Below, piece after piece: positions 6,931-12,887 of a stretch of DNA of 13,107 nt; position 1 is the first letter of the stretch, and every line of letters starts with the position of its first letter. The stretch is taken from the NCBI GenBank assembly GCA_964428795.1, contig CAYRZL010000072.1, positions 1-13,107 of the forward strand, given 5' to 3'. Source of the stretch: CAYRZL01 sp964428795 (GTDB lineage: Bacteria; Bacillota; Clostridia; Lachnospirales; Lachnospiraceae). The position numbers and the translations under genes were made by a program. Below the pieces are notes generated by a model that saw only the letters and a program-made list of their open reading frames with translations, ran no database searches and was not told the DNA's origin.

Positions 6931-8028
6931 TTACCTGTTCTGAATATATGCTTTTAAGAACGCATATATTTCAGATTCCACCGGCGGGCATCCCGCCAGA
7001 GTATGTTCAAACAACCTTGTACAGTTTCCTACACCGAGAACGCCCCCGCATCCCCGATAGCCCTGCCCGATACATATTTTATCCTGCAGACCGCTCAGCA
7101 ATCCCTCCTGATCTAATTGTTCCAGAGCGGGCATCAAATATGCATAACATGCGCTGCAGGACTCCACCTCCTCCACATTGTCGGACAGCTTTGTCACCAG
7201 ATCCGTCACCGGCATCCGGGGCTTCTTATCATAGTTCTGCAAAATACGGACTTTTGTCTGTGACAGATCCGAGCTTCCGACACCAAGCTTCTGCGCCTTT
7301 GCGATATAGCCGACTTCCGCCGGGGTATGACCTAACAGCTCACACCCATAGGCATCGCAGAGAACCGGGTCGATTGCTGCATACATGCGGTTTGTCACAA
7401 AAGGATGCCCCCCATCCTCAAAATTCGGATCCCCGCATATACTGTCCACCAATATAAAATCCTGCCTTATGCCCACATTCAGATGTGCGATGGGATCGTG
7501 CAGCCCAAGCGTGTGAAATCTGCGCTTTTCCGTATTCGGAATCAACCCCTTCATATTTTTCAGGGCACAGGTCACTACCGTCTGGCAATGTCCTTTCAGC
7601 ACCGGCACATTGATGAGAAAATCGATATTTTTTACGCTTTCGCAGATTGAAATATCCATGCCGCTGCATTCTGTCATCACGCCCGCTTCTGCCTGTGTAT
7701 CGATCAACGGGACCTTATAAGTCCGGCTGATGTCCTCATATCCGCAAGCGGCAAACGCCTCTTTTGTCCTGCCTCCCACCCAGGAGCCTTCCATAATCAC
7801 CAGGCGGTCAAACCCCCGCTCCTGCAAATATTCAATAATTCCGGCTACCACCTGCGGATGTGTGGTGGCTCCATCCTCCGCCGGACAGGCATCCAGTACG
7901 TTTGGTTTTATTCCGATCCTCCTGTCCGGGTCACCGATATGCTGTTCAATTTCTGCAGACAGAAGAAGGTCCTTTGCCATCTGTTTGTAATTCGTTCCGT
8001 ATGTCACAATAATCTCATTTTTTTTCAT
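6931..8028 (-). CDS. DUF362 domain-containing protein
   Basis: The 365-residue protein matches the DUF362 family: IGIKPNVL (about 38-45), then THPQVVAGIIEYLQERGFD and VIMEGSW, then the core INVPVLKGHCQTVVTCALKN and MKGLIP, and later RMYAAIDPVLCDAYGCELLGH. DUF362 proteins are often annotated as putative iron-sulfur or molybdopterin-associated proteins, but no specific reaction is established. The C-terminal third is cysteine-rich (CSACYAY, GYRGCGG, GNCTRLF, AGCPP) yet lacks a ferredoxin CxxCxxCxxxCP signature, so a cluster is possible but unproven. No transmembrane span or signal peptide is seen. It is the first gene of the five-gene operon. Its ATG has no Shine-Dalgarno and follows the -10 box by only 6 nt, so it may be translated from a leaderless message. 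Confidence 0.88.
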   Translation of the reverse strand: MKKNEIIVTYGTNYKQMAKDLLLSAEIEQHIGDPDRRIGIKPNVLDACPAEDGATTHPQVVAGIIEYLQERGFDRLVIMEGSWVGGRTKEAFAACGYEDISRTYKVPLIDTQAEAGVMTECSGMDISICESVKNIDFLINVPVLKGHCQTVVTCALKNMKGLIPNTEKRRFHTLGLHDPIAHLNVGIRQDFILVDSICGDPNFEDGGHPFVTNRMYAAIDPVLCDAYGCELLGHTPAEVGYIAKAQKLGVGSSDLSQTKVRILQNYDKKPRMPVTDLVTKLSDNVEEVESCSACYAYLMPALEQLDQEGLLSGLQDKICIGQGYRGCGGVLGVGNCTRLFEHTLAGCPPVESEIYAFLKAYIQNR

Positions 8029-8034
8029 GTGACC

Positions 8035-8063
8035 ATTATAACATACTGTCCATTGGTTTTAAA
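8035..8063 (-). promoter_or_regulatory. extended -10 promoter of the DUF362-PPK2-FGGY-ylmH-radical SAM operon
   Basis: A perfect TATAAT (8035-8040) is preceded by TGT, forming an extended -10. A weaker -35 TTTAAA (8058-8063) lies 17 nt away. The ATG at 8028 begins 6 nt after the -10 box, so the predicted transcript start falls on or next to the start codon. It lies immediately after the intrinsic terminator at 8085-8113, consistent with a new transcription unit. Confidence 0.75.
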
Positions 8064-8084
8064 GGAAATTACATCCTTTATATA

Positions 8085-8113
8085 TAAAAAACGGACAGCT
8101 TACTCGCTGTCCG
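8085..8113 (-). terminator. intrinsic terminator of the 97-residue membrane protein gene
   Basis: On the minus strand CGGACAGC and GCTGTCCG form a perfect 8-bp stem around a 6-nt loop, followed directly by six T residues. The loop GAGTAA contains the last sense codon and the TAA stop of the gene, so the terminator is partly built from coding sequence. Confidence 0.9.
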
Positions 8114-8393
8114 AATCCAATAGTTTCAATAATTCTTCTCTCTCCTCCTTGGTCATATATGTTCTTCCTGTCTCCCATATATGCGGAGACAGCTCTCTTA
8201 TATCACCCATGACCACCCCCGCCATAAGCACTGCAGCCATTCCGATGATAATCAGTACCAGTAATAAATACCCCAAAAAGCCCTCCATAGCATCATTTGA
8301 GACTGCATAAACTCCAACCACAAATGCCGCAGCATATGATATGACTGATATTGTAAACATTATTTTCCGGGGCTTTTCCATCCGTTTTCTCAT
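8100..8393 (-). CDS. small two-span membrane protein, no recognised family
   Basis: A 97-residue protein that I do not recognise. It has a basic N-terminus (MRKRMEKPRK) and two predicted transmembrane helices (about 11-31 and 39-63, the second LLLVLIIIGMAAVLMAGVVM). A polar C-terminal tail ends in an acidic, probably helical segment (MTKEEREELLKLLDSDSE). The frame can be extended upstream to 8480, but AAGGAG sits 8 nt before the ATG at 8393 and the predicted transcript start (about 8445) lies inside that extension, so 8393 is preferred. It has its own promoter with a palindromic operator candidate and its own terminator, so it appears to be a separately regulated single gene. The basic N-terminus and positive-inside rule suggest both ends are cytoplasmic. 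Confidence 0.75.
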   Translation of the reverse strand: MRKRMEKPRKIMFTISVISYAAAFVVGVYAVSNDAMEGFLGYLLLVLIIIGMAAVLMAGVVMGDIRELSPHIWETGRTYMTKEEREELLKLLDSDSE

Positions 8394-8451
8394 TTCAACC
8401 GCTCCTTTTTCGTTTTTACTCTTAGTATAACTAATTTTTTCGGTTTTCTCC

Positions 8452-8480
8452 ATTTTAACGGAAATTCCGTTAATGGTCAA
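8452..8480 (-). promoter_or_regulatory. promoter with embedded operator palindrome
   Basis: The -35 box is TTGACC (8475-8480), the spacer is 17 nt, and the -10 box is TAAAAT (8452-8457), with a predicted start near 8445 and a leader of about 52 nt. The perfect palindrome TTAACGGAAATTCCGTTAA (8455-8473, 9 bp arms around one central base) fills the spacer and overlaps the -10. This placement is typical of a repressor operator that blocks polymerase. No regulator gene is adjacent, other than the LysR gene about 2.1 kb away, whose family usually uses a different site structure. Confidence 0.75.
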
Positions 8481-8513
8481 TACTAGTACGGATAGAAACT
8501 TTATTTATGCCTA

Positions 8514-8627
8514 CTATTTATTTTTCTTTCCCATCTTTGCAAATATCAATGCGCAGATTCCGAATGCAACCATCAGGGCGATAATTCCGATCATCCATCC
8601 CTGGGTTGTTGTAAGAGCTAACAGCAT
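8514..8627 (-). CDS. tiny single-span membrane protein B (37 residues), symporter operon
   Basis: The 37-residue ORF reads MLLALTTTQGWMIG at its start, then one hydrophobic helix (about residues 11-30) and a basic end KMGKKNK, which predicts a C-terminus inside. GGAGG lies 9 nt before the ATG at 8627; an in-frame ATG at 8633 is only 3 nt from it and is less likely. The Shine-Dalgarno begins right after the stop of the preceding micro-ORF, so the two are probably translationally coupled. Small hydrophobic partners are known next to transporters (MetS with MetP, YjcH with ActP, YhdT with PanF). By position this is a candidate accessory subunit of the symporter. No family was recognised from sequence alone. 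Confidence 0.68.
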   Translation of the reverse strand: MLLALTTTQGWMIGIIALMVAFGICALIFAKMGKKNK

Positions 8628-8644
8628 ATGCATTTTCCTCCTTT

Positions 8645-8749
8645 TCAATCGTCCTTTTCTGCTTCTTTAAACAGTTTTCCGATAAAAAATCCCGCAACCG
8701 TGATGCCAAATACCATGGCGACGCTTTCCAAAACAATATGAGCTACCAT
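8645..8749 (-). CDS. tiny single-span membrane protein A (34 residues), symporter operon
   Basis: The 34-residue ORF begins MVAHIVLESVAMVFG and has one hydrophobic helix (about residues 3-23, including VFGITVAGFFIGKLF). It ends in a charged tail KEAEKDD. AAGGAGG lies 8 nt upstream of the ATG, an ideal spacing, and the following micro-ORF has its own Shine-Dalgarno directly after this stop codon. It starts 65 nt after the symporter stop, downstream of a strong hairpin, with no promoter visible between, so it should be on the symporter transcript. Function unknown; a symporter accessory or stability subunit is the most natural guess. A longer overlapping frame on the same strand (8518-8736) lacks a ribosome binding site and is taken as a shadow. 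Confidence 0.68.
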   Translation of the reverse strand: MVAHIVLESVAMVFGITVAGFFIGKLFKEAEKDD

Positions 8750-8771
8750 GTCTTATGCCTCCTTTTTACAT

Positions 8772-8802
8772 TGAAGAAAACCTCCAGCGGAGCTTTTCTT
8801 CA
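8772..8802 (-). other. long hairpin between symporter and micro-ORFs
   Basis: TGAAGAAAA pairs with TTTTCTTCA (9 bp). Then comes one mismatch, then CTCC/GGAG (4 bp) with a 3-nt loop. It sits 12 nt after the symporter stop codon and ends about 22 nt before the start codon of micro-ORF A. The T-run lies within the stem rather than after it, so strong termination is doubtful. It may act as a partial terminator, a 3'-end protector after processing, or a stoichiometry control element. Confidence 0.65.
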
Positions 8803-8814
8803 GATACTCAGTAA

Positions 8815-10287
8815 CTAACAAGCCTTCTGTTCTTCCTTTGACAGTCTGAAATATCCGGGCTTTGTCCCCGGAATCACCGCTGTCAGAATAATACCAAGCG
8901 CTACAGAAATAATTGTGCACAGATATACCTGATGGAAGTTTGCCATGCCAAGCTTATCCTGCAGGCCGCATGTGATCCAAACCACATTTGCAATCCAGGA
9001 TATGATACATGTAATGATCGCTGCCTTTGTATTGCGTTTCCAGCAAAGACCGATCACCAGCATCACAAACATCGGAACACCCCATGTAAAGATCCAGTTA
9101 ATCGTAGTAACAACGGTCGGCTGGAAATTACTGAGCACGATTGCCAGCACACCGACGATTAAGATCATAATACGCATCACAACCGTCTTCTCCTTCTCCG
9201 TCGCTTCCGGCTTGTACAGACCGCCGTAAAGGTCATATGCAAGAATTGTAGCCGGGCACAGCGAAGTCATCGCAAAAGTGGACAACAGGGCGCCAAGGAA
9301 AGATGCGCAGATCAGAGCCACCACCCAATGCGGCAGGATGTCCAGTAACATCGCAGGCGTCATCATCATCGCACTGTTTCCCGCAATTACATAATAACCA
9401 AGCGCCAATGCCGCCATACCAAGCAGAGCCGGAATAATACAGAAGCATCCGTTCACCGGACCTGCCAGCCAGATAGATTTCTTAACAGATTTTACATCTT
9501 TTGCAGCGATACATGTCTGAAGTCCCATCTGGGAAACTCCCTGGAACATGGATGTACAGAAAATCGTCGGAATTGCAAAACCGATGATCAGATCTTTGTT
9601 TCCGAAAATATCCAGCATCCACGCCTGTCCGCTGTTTGTCAGATTTGTCGCCACATCTTCCCATCCGTTCCCCGGCAGGTAGACAAACATGGCGATCAAA
9701 GCGATGATCAGAGCCGCATACATAAAGACTGCATTGATCATATTCAGCCAGGAAACTTCTTTCATACCTGCAAGCAGTACATAGAGGATACCAAACACAC
9801 CGCCTACCACCGCACCGATCGTATAGGACCATCCGGTACATGCCACGAAGGTTACCGCGATACACTGTGTCTCCAGACACAGGCAACCGAATACGAGCGG
9901 TCCCATCACACAGGCAGTGAGGATTCTCATTTTCTTGCCATACAGTTTTCCGAACAGATCCGGCACCGTATTCGTACCGATCTTTCTCACCCACGGTCCG
10001 GTGATCTGCGTGATCACGATCATCATAACGGTACACGCGATACCAAACCATGCTGCGATCGAACCCATCTCATACGCATTCTCACAGGTTCCCCAGATGT
10101 GCGCACTTCCAAGCATGGTCAGCGCCAGCGTAACGCCTACCTCTACGGTACCGAGCCCTTTTCCGGCAAGCGCAAAATTTCCTTCTCCGTTAGCCTCCTT
10201 CTTATTCCTTCGTGAAATAATTGCGCCTACACCCACAATCGTCACGATCTCATAAATGATAACAAACGCCAAAACACCCCAATTCAT
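8815..10287 (-). CDS. sodium:solute symporter (SSS family)
   Basis: A 490-residue polytopic membrane protein of the sodium:solute symporter family, predicted to bring a small organic solute into the cell with Na+. About 13 hydrophobic helices are visible. The early cytosolic segment RRNKKEANGEGNFALAGKGLG matches the usual FxxAGR-like region after the first helix, followed by VGVTLALTMLGSAHIWGTCE in the family's Na+/substrate-binding core. Later FQGVSQMGLQTCIAAKD and GALLSTFAMTSLCPATILAYDLY resemble the conserved helix that precedes a cytosolic loop. The frame extends to 10389, but the ATG at 10287 is preceded by AAAGGA about 10 nt away and begins MNWGVLAFVIIYEI, which places the first helix at the N-terminus as in the family. 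The extension overlaps the predicted promoter. Substrate unknown; a URO-D methyltransferase-like gene nearby hints at a methylated compound. Confidence 0.9.
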   Translation of the reverse strand: MNWGVLAFVIIYEIVTIVGVGAIISRRNKKEANGEGNFALAGKGLGTVEVGVTLALTMLGSAHIWGTCENAYEMGSIAAWFGIACTVMMIVITQITGPWVRKIGTNTVPDLFGKLYGKKMRILTACVMGPLVFGCLCLETQCIAVTFVACTGWSYTIGAVVGGVFGILYVLLAGMKEVSWLNMINAVFMYAALIIALIAMFVYLPGNGWEDVATNLTNSGQAWMLDIFGNKDLIIGFAIPTIFCTSMFQGVSQMGLQTCIAAKDVKSVKKSIWLAGPVNGCFCIIPALLGMAALALGYYVIAGNSAMMMTPAMLLDILPHWVVALICASFLGALLSTFAMTSLCPATILAYDLYGGLYKPEATEKEKTVVMRIMILIVGVLAIVLSNFQPTVVTTINWIFTWGVPMFVMLVIGLCWKRNTKAAIITCIISWIANVVWITCGLQDKLGMANFHQVYLCTIISVALGIILTAVIPGTKPGYFRLSKEEQKAC

Positions 10288-10333
10288 AAACTCATCATCC
10301 TTTCTTAATTGTACTGTGTCCCTCGTTGCATTC

Positions 10334-10362
10334 ATTATAGCTTTTGGTATACCAGCTGTATA
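10334..10362 (-). promoter_or_regulatory. symporter promoter with nearby LysR-site candidate
   Basis: A perfect -10 TATAAT (10334-10339) pairs with a weak -35 TATACA (10357-10362) over a 17-nt spacer, giving a start near 10327. The weak -35 suits an activator-dependent promoter. The motif ATGAAAATCGAG (10366-10377, minus strand) lies 3 nt upstream of the -35, and GGTT-5-AACC (10399-10411) is further upstream. A 10-bp palindrome, TGGTATACCA (10345-10354), sits in the spacer. Confidence 0.6.
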
Positions 10363-10439
10363 ATTCTCGATTTTCATGTTGTCATACATTTTTGTAATGG
10401 TTGTGATAACCGTCTTTTATCTTTTCAGAACAAATGCTG

Positions 10440-10488
10440 AAAAGGAGCCGAAAATAACGTTTTTTACGTTATTTTCGGCTCCTTTTTT
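10440..10488 (-). terminator. 21-bp stem intrinsic terminator, bidirectional
   Basis: A perfect 21-bp inverted repeat (10440-10460 with 10466-10486) surrounds a 5-nt loop of T residues. The core stem GGAGCCGAAAATAACGT is flanked by A and T runs on the two sides, so it can terminate transcription on both strands. It ends the LysR message (minus strand) before the symporter promoter; the T-run is longer on the plus strand, where no gene is seen. Confidence 0.85.
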
Positions 10489-10562
10489 CGTTTTTACTAT
10501 TTTTTAATGCGATTTTGGAATGGTATTATGCATTTTTGGAATATCTTATTAATGCTGCAGTT

Positions 10563-10586
10563 GATTTTATGATTTTATGATTTTAT
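10563..10586. repeat. three tandem copies of GATTTTAT at the LysR stop codon
   Basis: Three adjacent 8-bp units cover the stop codon of the LysR gene (TAA, 10583-10585) and the first bases after it. It lies in an A/T-rich 3' region and could change length by replication slippage, but this would mostly affect untranslated sequence. The rest of the gap between this gene and the symporter holds the terminator and promoter listed separately. Confidence 0.8.
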
Positions 10587-11467
10587 GCTTTTACATTCAG
10601 GAAATTCTTCTTAAAAATTTCCTTCATCGGGTTGTAATTGTCCACATTCCATGCCAGTGTCAGGCTTGGGTCACTGATCTGATCCACGTCCAGAAAACGC
10701 ACCGTAGAATTTTTGTACAGGCTGTTTCTTGTATCCAGCACACAAACGCCCACTCCGGCTTCTACCCACAGCATCTCCTCCTGCAGGGAGGAAGCAAATT
10801 TCACCTTCGGTGTGAATCCGCTGCTTTTGCATGCATCCAGAATCAGCTTAGGAGACATTTCCGAATCCTCGGTAGACACCATCATAATCGTATCATCCTT
10901 AAAATCTGACAGCTTAACATACTTTGCATTGGCAAGCCGGTGATCCTTATGCACCACAATATGATCCCTTGTTTTTTCAATGACCTCAAACTGAATCTTA
11001 TCCCTTCCCTCTACATCAAATAGAAGCGTGATAATCATATCCAGTTCGCTGCTGTAAAGCTTCTCGATCAGAGCATTAAAGCTGTAATTTCGCAGATTGA
11101 CCTTTACCTGGGGATAAAACTGGTCAAAATGCCGCAGCACTCCCGGAAACAGATCCCCTACATATGCTCCCTCCAAAATACCTATATTCAGCTCGCCGCT
11201 TAAGCCCGCAAAGCTGTTTGCCGCCTTTGCGATCGCCAGATTATAATCATTATAGATCCGCTCAAATTCCTCCAGAAGCACCATACCGGCGGGTGTCAGC
11301 TTTACTGAACGGTTGTTTCTCACAAAGAGCTGCATATTTAACTCCATTTCCATAGACGCAATCTGACGGGACAATGCCGGCTGAGTGATAAACAGCTTAT
11401 CCGCCGCCTTTGTAAAATTCAGACATTTTGCTGCCATAATAAAATATTTCATCTGCGTTATATTCAT
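10583..11467 (-). CDS. LysR-family transcriptional regulator
   Basis: The 294-residue protein has the usual LysR length and layout. The N-terminal winged helix-turn-helix is at about residues 1-60, with FTKAADKLFITQPALSRQIASME as the recognition region and LFVRNNRSVKLTPAG as the wing. The effector-binding domain (about 90-290) begins GELNIGILEG and includes ITLLF, KLSDFKDDTI and VEAGVGVCVLD. The ATG at 11467 is preceded by GGAGGAG at a somewhat long 13-nt spacing. It has its own extended -10 promoter and a terminator downstream. It is transcribed in the same direction as the URO-D gene upstream and the symporter downstream. A short motif shared by its own promoter and those of both neighbours makes it the likely local regulator; the effector is unknown. 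Confidence 0.93.
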   Translation of the reverse strand: MNITQMKYFIMAAKCLNFTKAADKLFITQPALSRQIASMEMELNMQLFVRNNRSVKLTPAGMVLLEEFERIYNDYNLAIAKAANSFAGLSGELNIGILEGAYVGDLFPGVLRHFDQFYPQVKVNLRNYSFNALIEKLYSSELDMIITLLFDVEGRDKIQFEVIEKTRDHIVVHKDHRLANAKYVKLSDFKDDTIMMVSTEDSEMSPKLILDACKSSGFTPKVKFASSLQEEMLWVEAGVGVCVLDTRNSLYKNSTVRFLDVDQISDPSLTLAWNVDNYNPMKEIFKKNFLNVKA

Positions 11468-11499
11468 ATAGCAAACACTTCTCCTCCTCTTTTAAAGTA

Positions 11500-11528
11500 A
11501 GCATATCACAACCCGATTTTCATATCAA
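11500..11528 (-). promoter_or_regulatory. LysR promoter, extended -10, probably autoregulated
   Basis: The -35 box is TTGATA (11523-11528), the spacer is 17 nt, and the -10 box is TATGCT (11500-11505) preceded by TGA, which supplies an extended -10. The start is near 11493 and the leader about 26 nt. The motif ATGAAAATCGGG (11512-11523, minus strand) occupies the spacer, where a bound regulator would be expected to repress. Confidence 0.7.
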
Positions 11529-11538
11529 GGGAAACACC

Positions 11539-11572
11539 ACAGGGTGACCTCCTCTTCAGGAAGTCACCCTGT
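11539..11572 (-). terminator. hairpin downstream of the URO-D gene, probable terminator
   Basis: ACAGGGTGAC and GTCACCCTGT form a perfect 10-bp outer stem. A C/A mismatch and an inner TCCT/AGGA stem with a CTTC loop close it. It lies 12 nt after the URO-D stop codon and before the LysR promoter. The trailing U-run on the minus strand is poor, so termination may be incomplete or may depend on stem strength. Confidence 0.65.
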
Positions 11573-11583
11573 CAGACATTTTC

Positions 11584-12702
11584 CTATTTTTGAGGGTGGG
11601 TATTTAAAAAGTTGTGCGCAGCCTCACACATTGCTTTTACATTTTCCGGTTTTGCATCAGACGGAATATCGCATCCGGTAGCAATGATGCATCCCCATGG
11701 TCCGATATCCTCCAGCAGTTTTGTAACATAATCTGCCACTTCCTCCGTGGTTCCAAAGGTCATCAGCTCGCAGGGAACATCTCCCAGAATACAAACATTC
11801 GGTCCGAGAACCTCTCTTGCTTTACGGATATCAGTTTTGGAATCCAGAGCCAAAACATATGTTTTTTCCTCAAGACGTTTAAATTTATCAAGAATCAAAG
11901 TCCAGTTTGAATCCAGATGGAATATCGGAATCACATTCATCTCGATACACAGATCATAATATGCCTTGAAGGAGGGCCATACAAACTCATCAAACATATT
12001 CGGGGACACCAGATCCGGACCTGTTCTCCATCCCCCGATCCATACTCCCGTCGCATGGGTATCTATCATCTGCTGACGATATGCCTTCAGATTGTTCTCT
12101 AATACCATATCAAAAATCTCATGCATCAGCTCCGGCTCCTCCATCAGATCATCCATAAAGAAGCTTTCCAGAGAACGTCCCCCACAGAAATACTCGAAAG
12201 GTGTGATCATCAGGAAATCGCAAATACACGGGATCCCGGCATCATAAAATCTCTGGTATGCTTTTGGATTTGCCTCAAAAAATGGTTTCAGGTTTTCCCA
12301 GTTGTTATTGCATTTCTCCGCAATAAATTTTTTCTGCCATGCATCCCATCCCATTTTCTTAATATCTTCATATTCCTCGAACTGCATATTCTCGCACTCG
12401 ACGATCTGCCACATCTCATCATCTCCAAGATCGACGCCCGGCAGCGCGGTCCTGGAAAGCCACTGCGTACCCAGCAGATAAGGTGAAAAGATTACGCTCT
12501 GTGTAGAATCTGCATCCAGGCTGGTCAGCTCCTCAAGGTTTGCGGTGCATGCCTTATCAAAATCTGTGATGTATTCCTTCATCAATACCTTCCTGCTCCT
12601 TGCATAATATGCGTTTCCGCACGGCGATACCGGAACGCGGTCTACCGGTTCACAGCGCACCGCTTTTCTTATACGCTCCAGATTTTCTTCATATTTTCCC
12701 AT
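11584..12702 (-). CDS. uroporphyrinogen decarboxylase (URO-D) family protein, probably methyltransferase-like
   Basis: A 372-residue protein of the URO-D superfamily. The N-terminus MGKYEENLERIRKAVRCEPVDRVPV matches the family's opening (an R-x-P pattern after a helix), followed by a TIM-barrel-type sequence. In cobalamin-dependent methyltransferases of this superfamily (MtaA/MtbA) zinc is held by H-x-C and a later C. Here the corresponding positions read H262-L-D264 (PIFHLDSNW) and C344 (IATGCDIPSDAKPEN). It is therefore not a true heme-pathway HemE, and an acid replaces one classical thiol ligand, a variant also seen in uncharacterised URO-D-family members. The start at 12702 is set by AGGAGG; the frame extends to 12816, but that stretch holds the promoter. 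No corrinoid protein gene is visible in the window. Role in methyl-group or C1 metabolism is inference. Confidence 0.85.
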   Translation of the reverse strand: MGKYEENLERIRKAVRCEPVDRVPVSPCGNAYYARSRKVLMKEYITDFDKACTANLEELTSLDADSTQSVIFSPYLLGTQWLSRTALPGVDLGDDEMWQIVECENMQFEEYEDIKKMGWDAWQKKFIAEKCNNNWENLKPFFEANPKAYQRFYDAGIPCICDFLMITPFEYFCGGRSLESFFMDDLMEEPELMHEIFDMVLENNLKAYRQQMIDTHATGVWIGGWRTGPDLVSPNMFDEFVWPSFKAYYDLCIEMNVIPIFHLDSNWTLILDKFKRLEEKTYVLALDSKTDIRKAREVLGPNVCILGDVPCELMTFGTTEEVADYVTKLLEDIGPWGCIIATGCDIPSDAKPENVKAMCEAAHNFLNTHPQK

Positions 12703-12760
12703 TTTTTTCCTCCTGTCCGTCTTAAATGATAAAATTCTATGCTTCATCTTACTGATTTTA

Positions 12761-12789
12761 AGTATAAGAGAACAGGCGTTGGCTGTAAA
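12761..12789 (-). promoter_or_regulatory. URO-D gene promoter
   Basis: The -35 box is TTTACA (12784-12789), the spacer is 17 nt, and the -10 box is TATACT (12761-12766), for a start near 12754 and a leader of about 52 nt. A variant of the motif seen at the LysR and symporter promoters, ATGAAATCGGAA (12798-12809, minus strand), lies 8 nt upstream of the -35. A second TATAAT (12861-12866) has no convincing -35. Confidence 0.7.
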
Positions 12790-12887
12790 ATGAATTGTTC
12801 CGATTTCATCATACAATTTGGTTATGACAAGATAAATACATATTTAAGTCTCACAGTCCGATTATAACGGAATACTAATATGCTGTT

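Noticed and set aside
8518..8736. A 72-codon minus-strand frame overlapping the two micro-ORFs
   Set aside because: It has no ribosome binding site, a composition unlike a membrane or typical soluble protein, and runs through both micro-ORFs in another frame; the two short frames each have ideal Shine-Dalgarno spacing.
10288..10389. N-terminal extension of the symporter to 10389
   Set aside because: The extension is hydrophilic, contains the predicted -10 and -35 boxes, and a better ribosome binding site precedes the ATG at 10287.
12703..12816. N-terminal extension of the URO-D protein to 12816
   Set aside because: A strong Shine-Dalgarno fits the ATG at 12702, the family N-terminus starts there, and the extension overlaps the predicted promoter.
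12861..12866. Second TATAAT upstream of the URO-D gene
   Set aside because: No acceptable -35 at 16-18 nt, and a better promoter (TTTACA-17-TATACT) lies closer to the gene.
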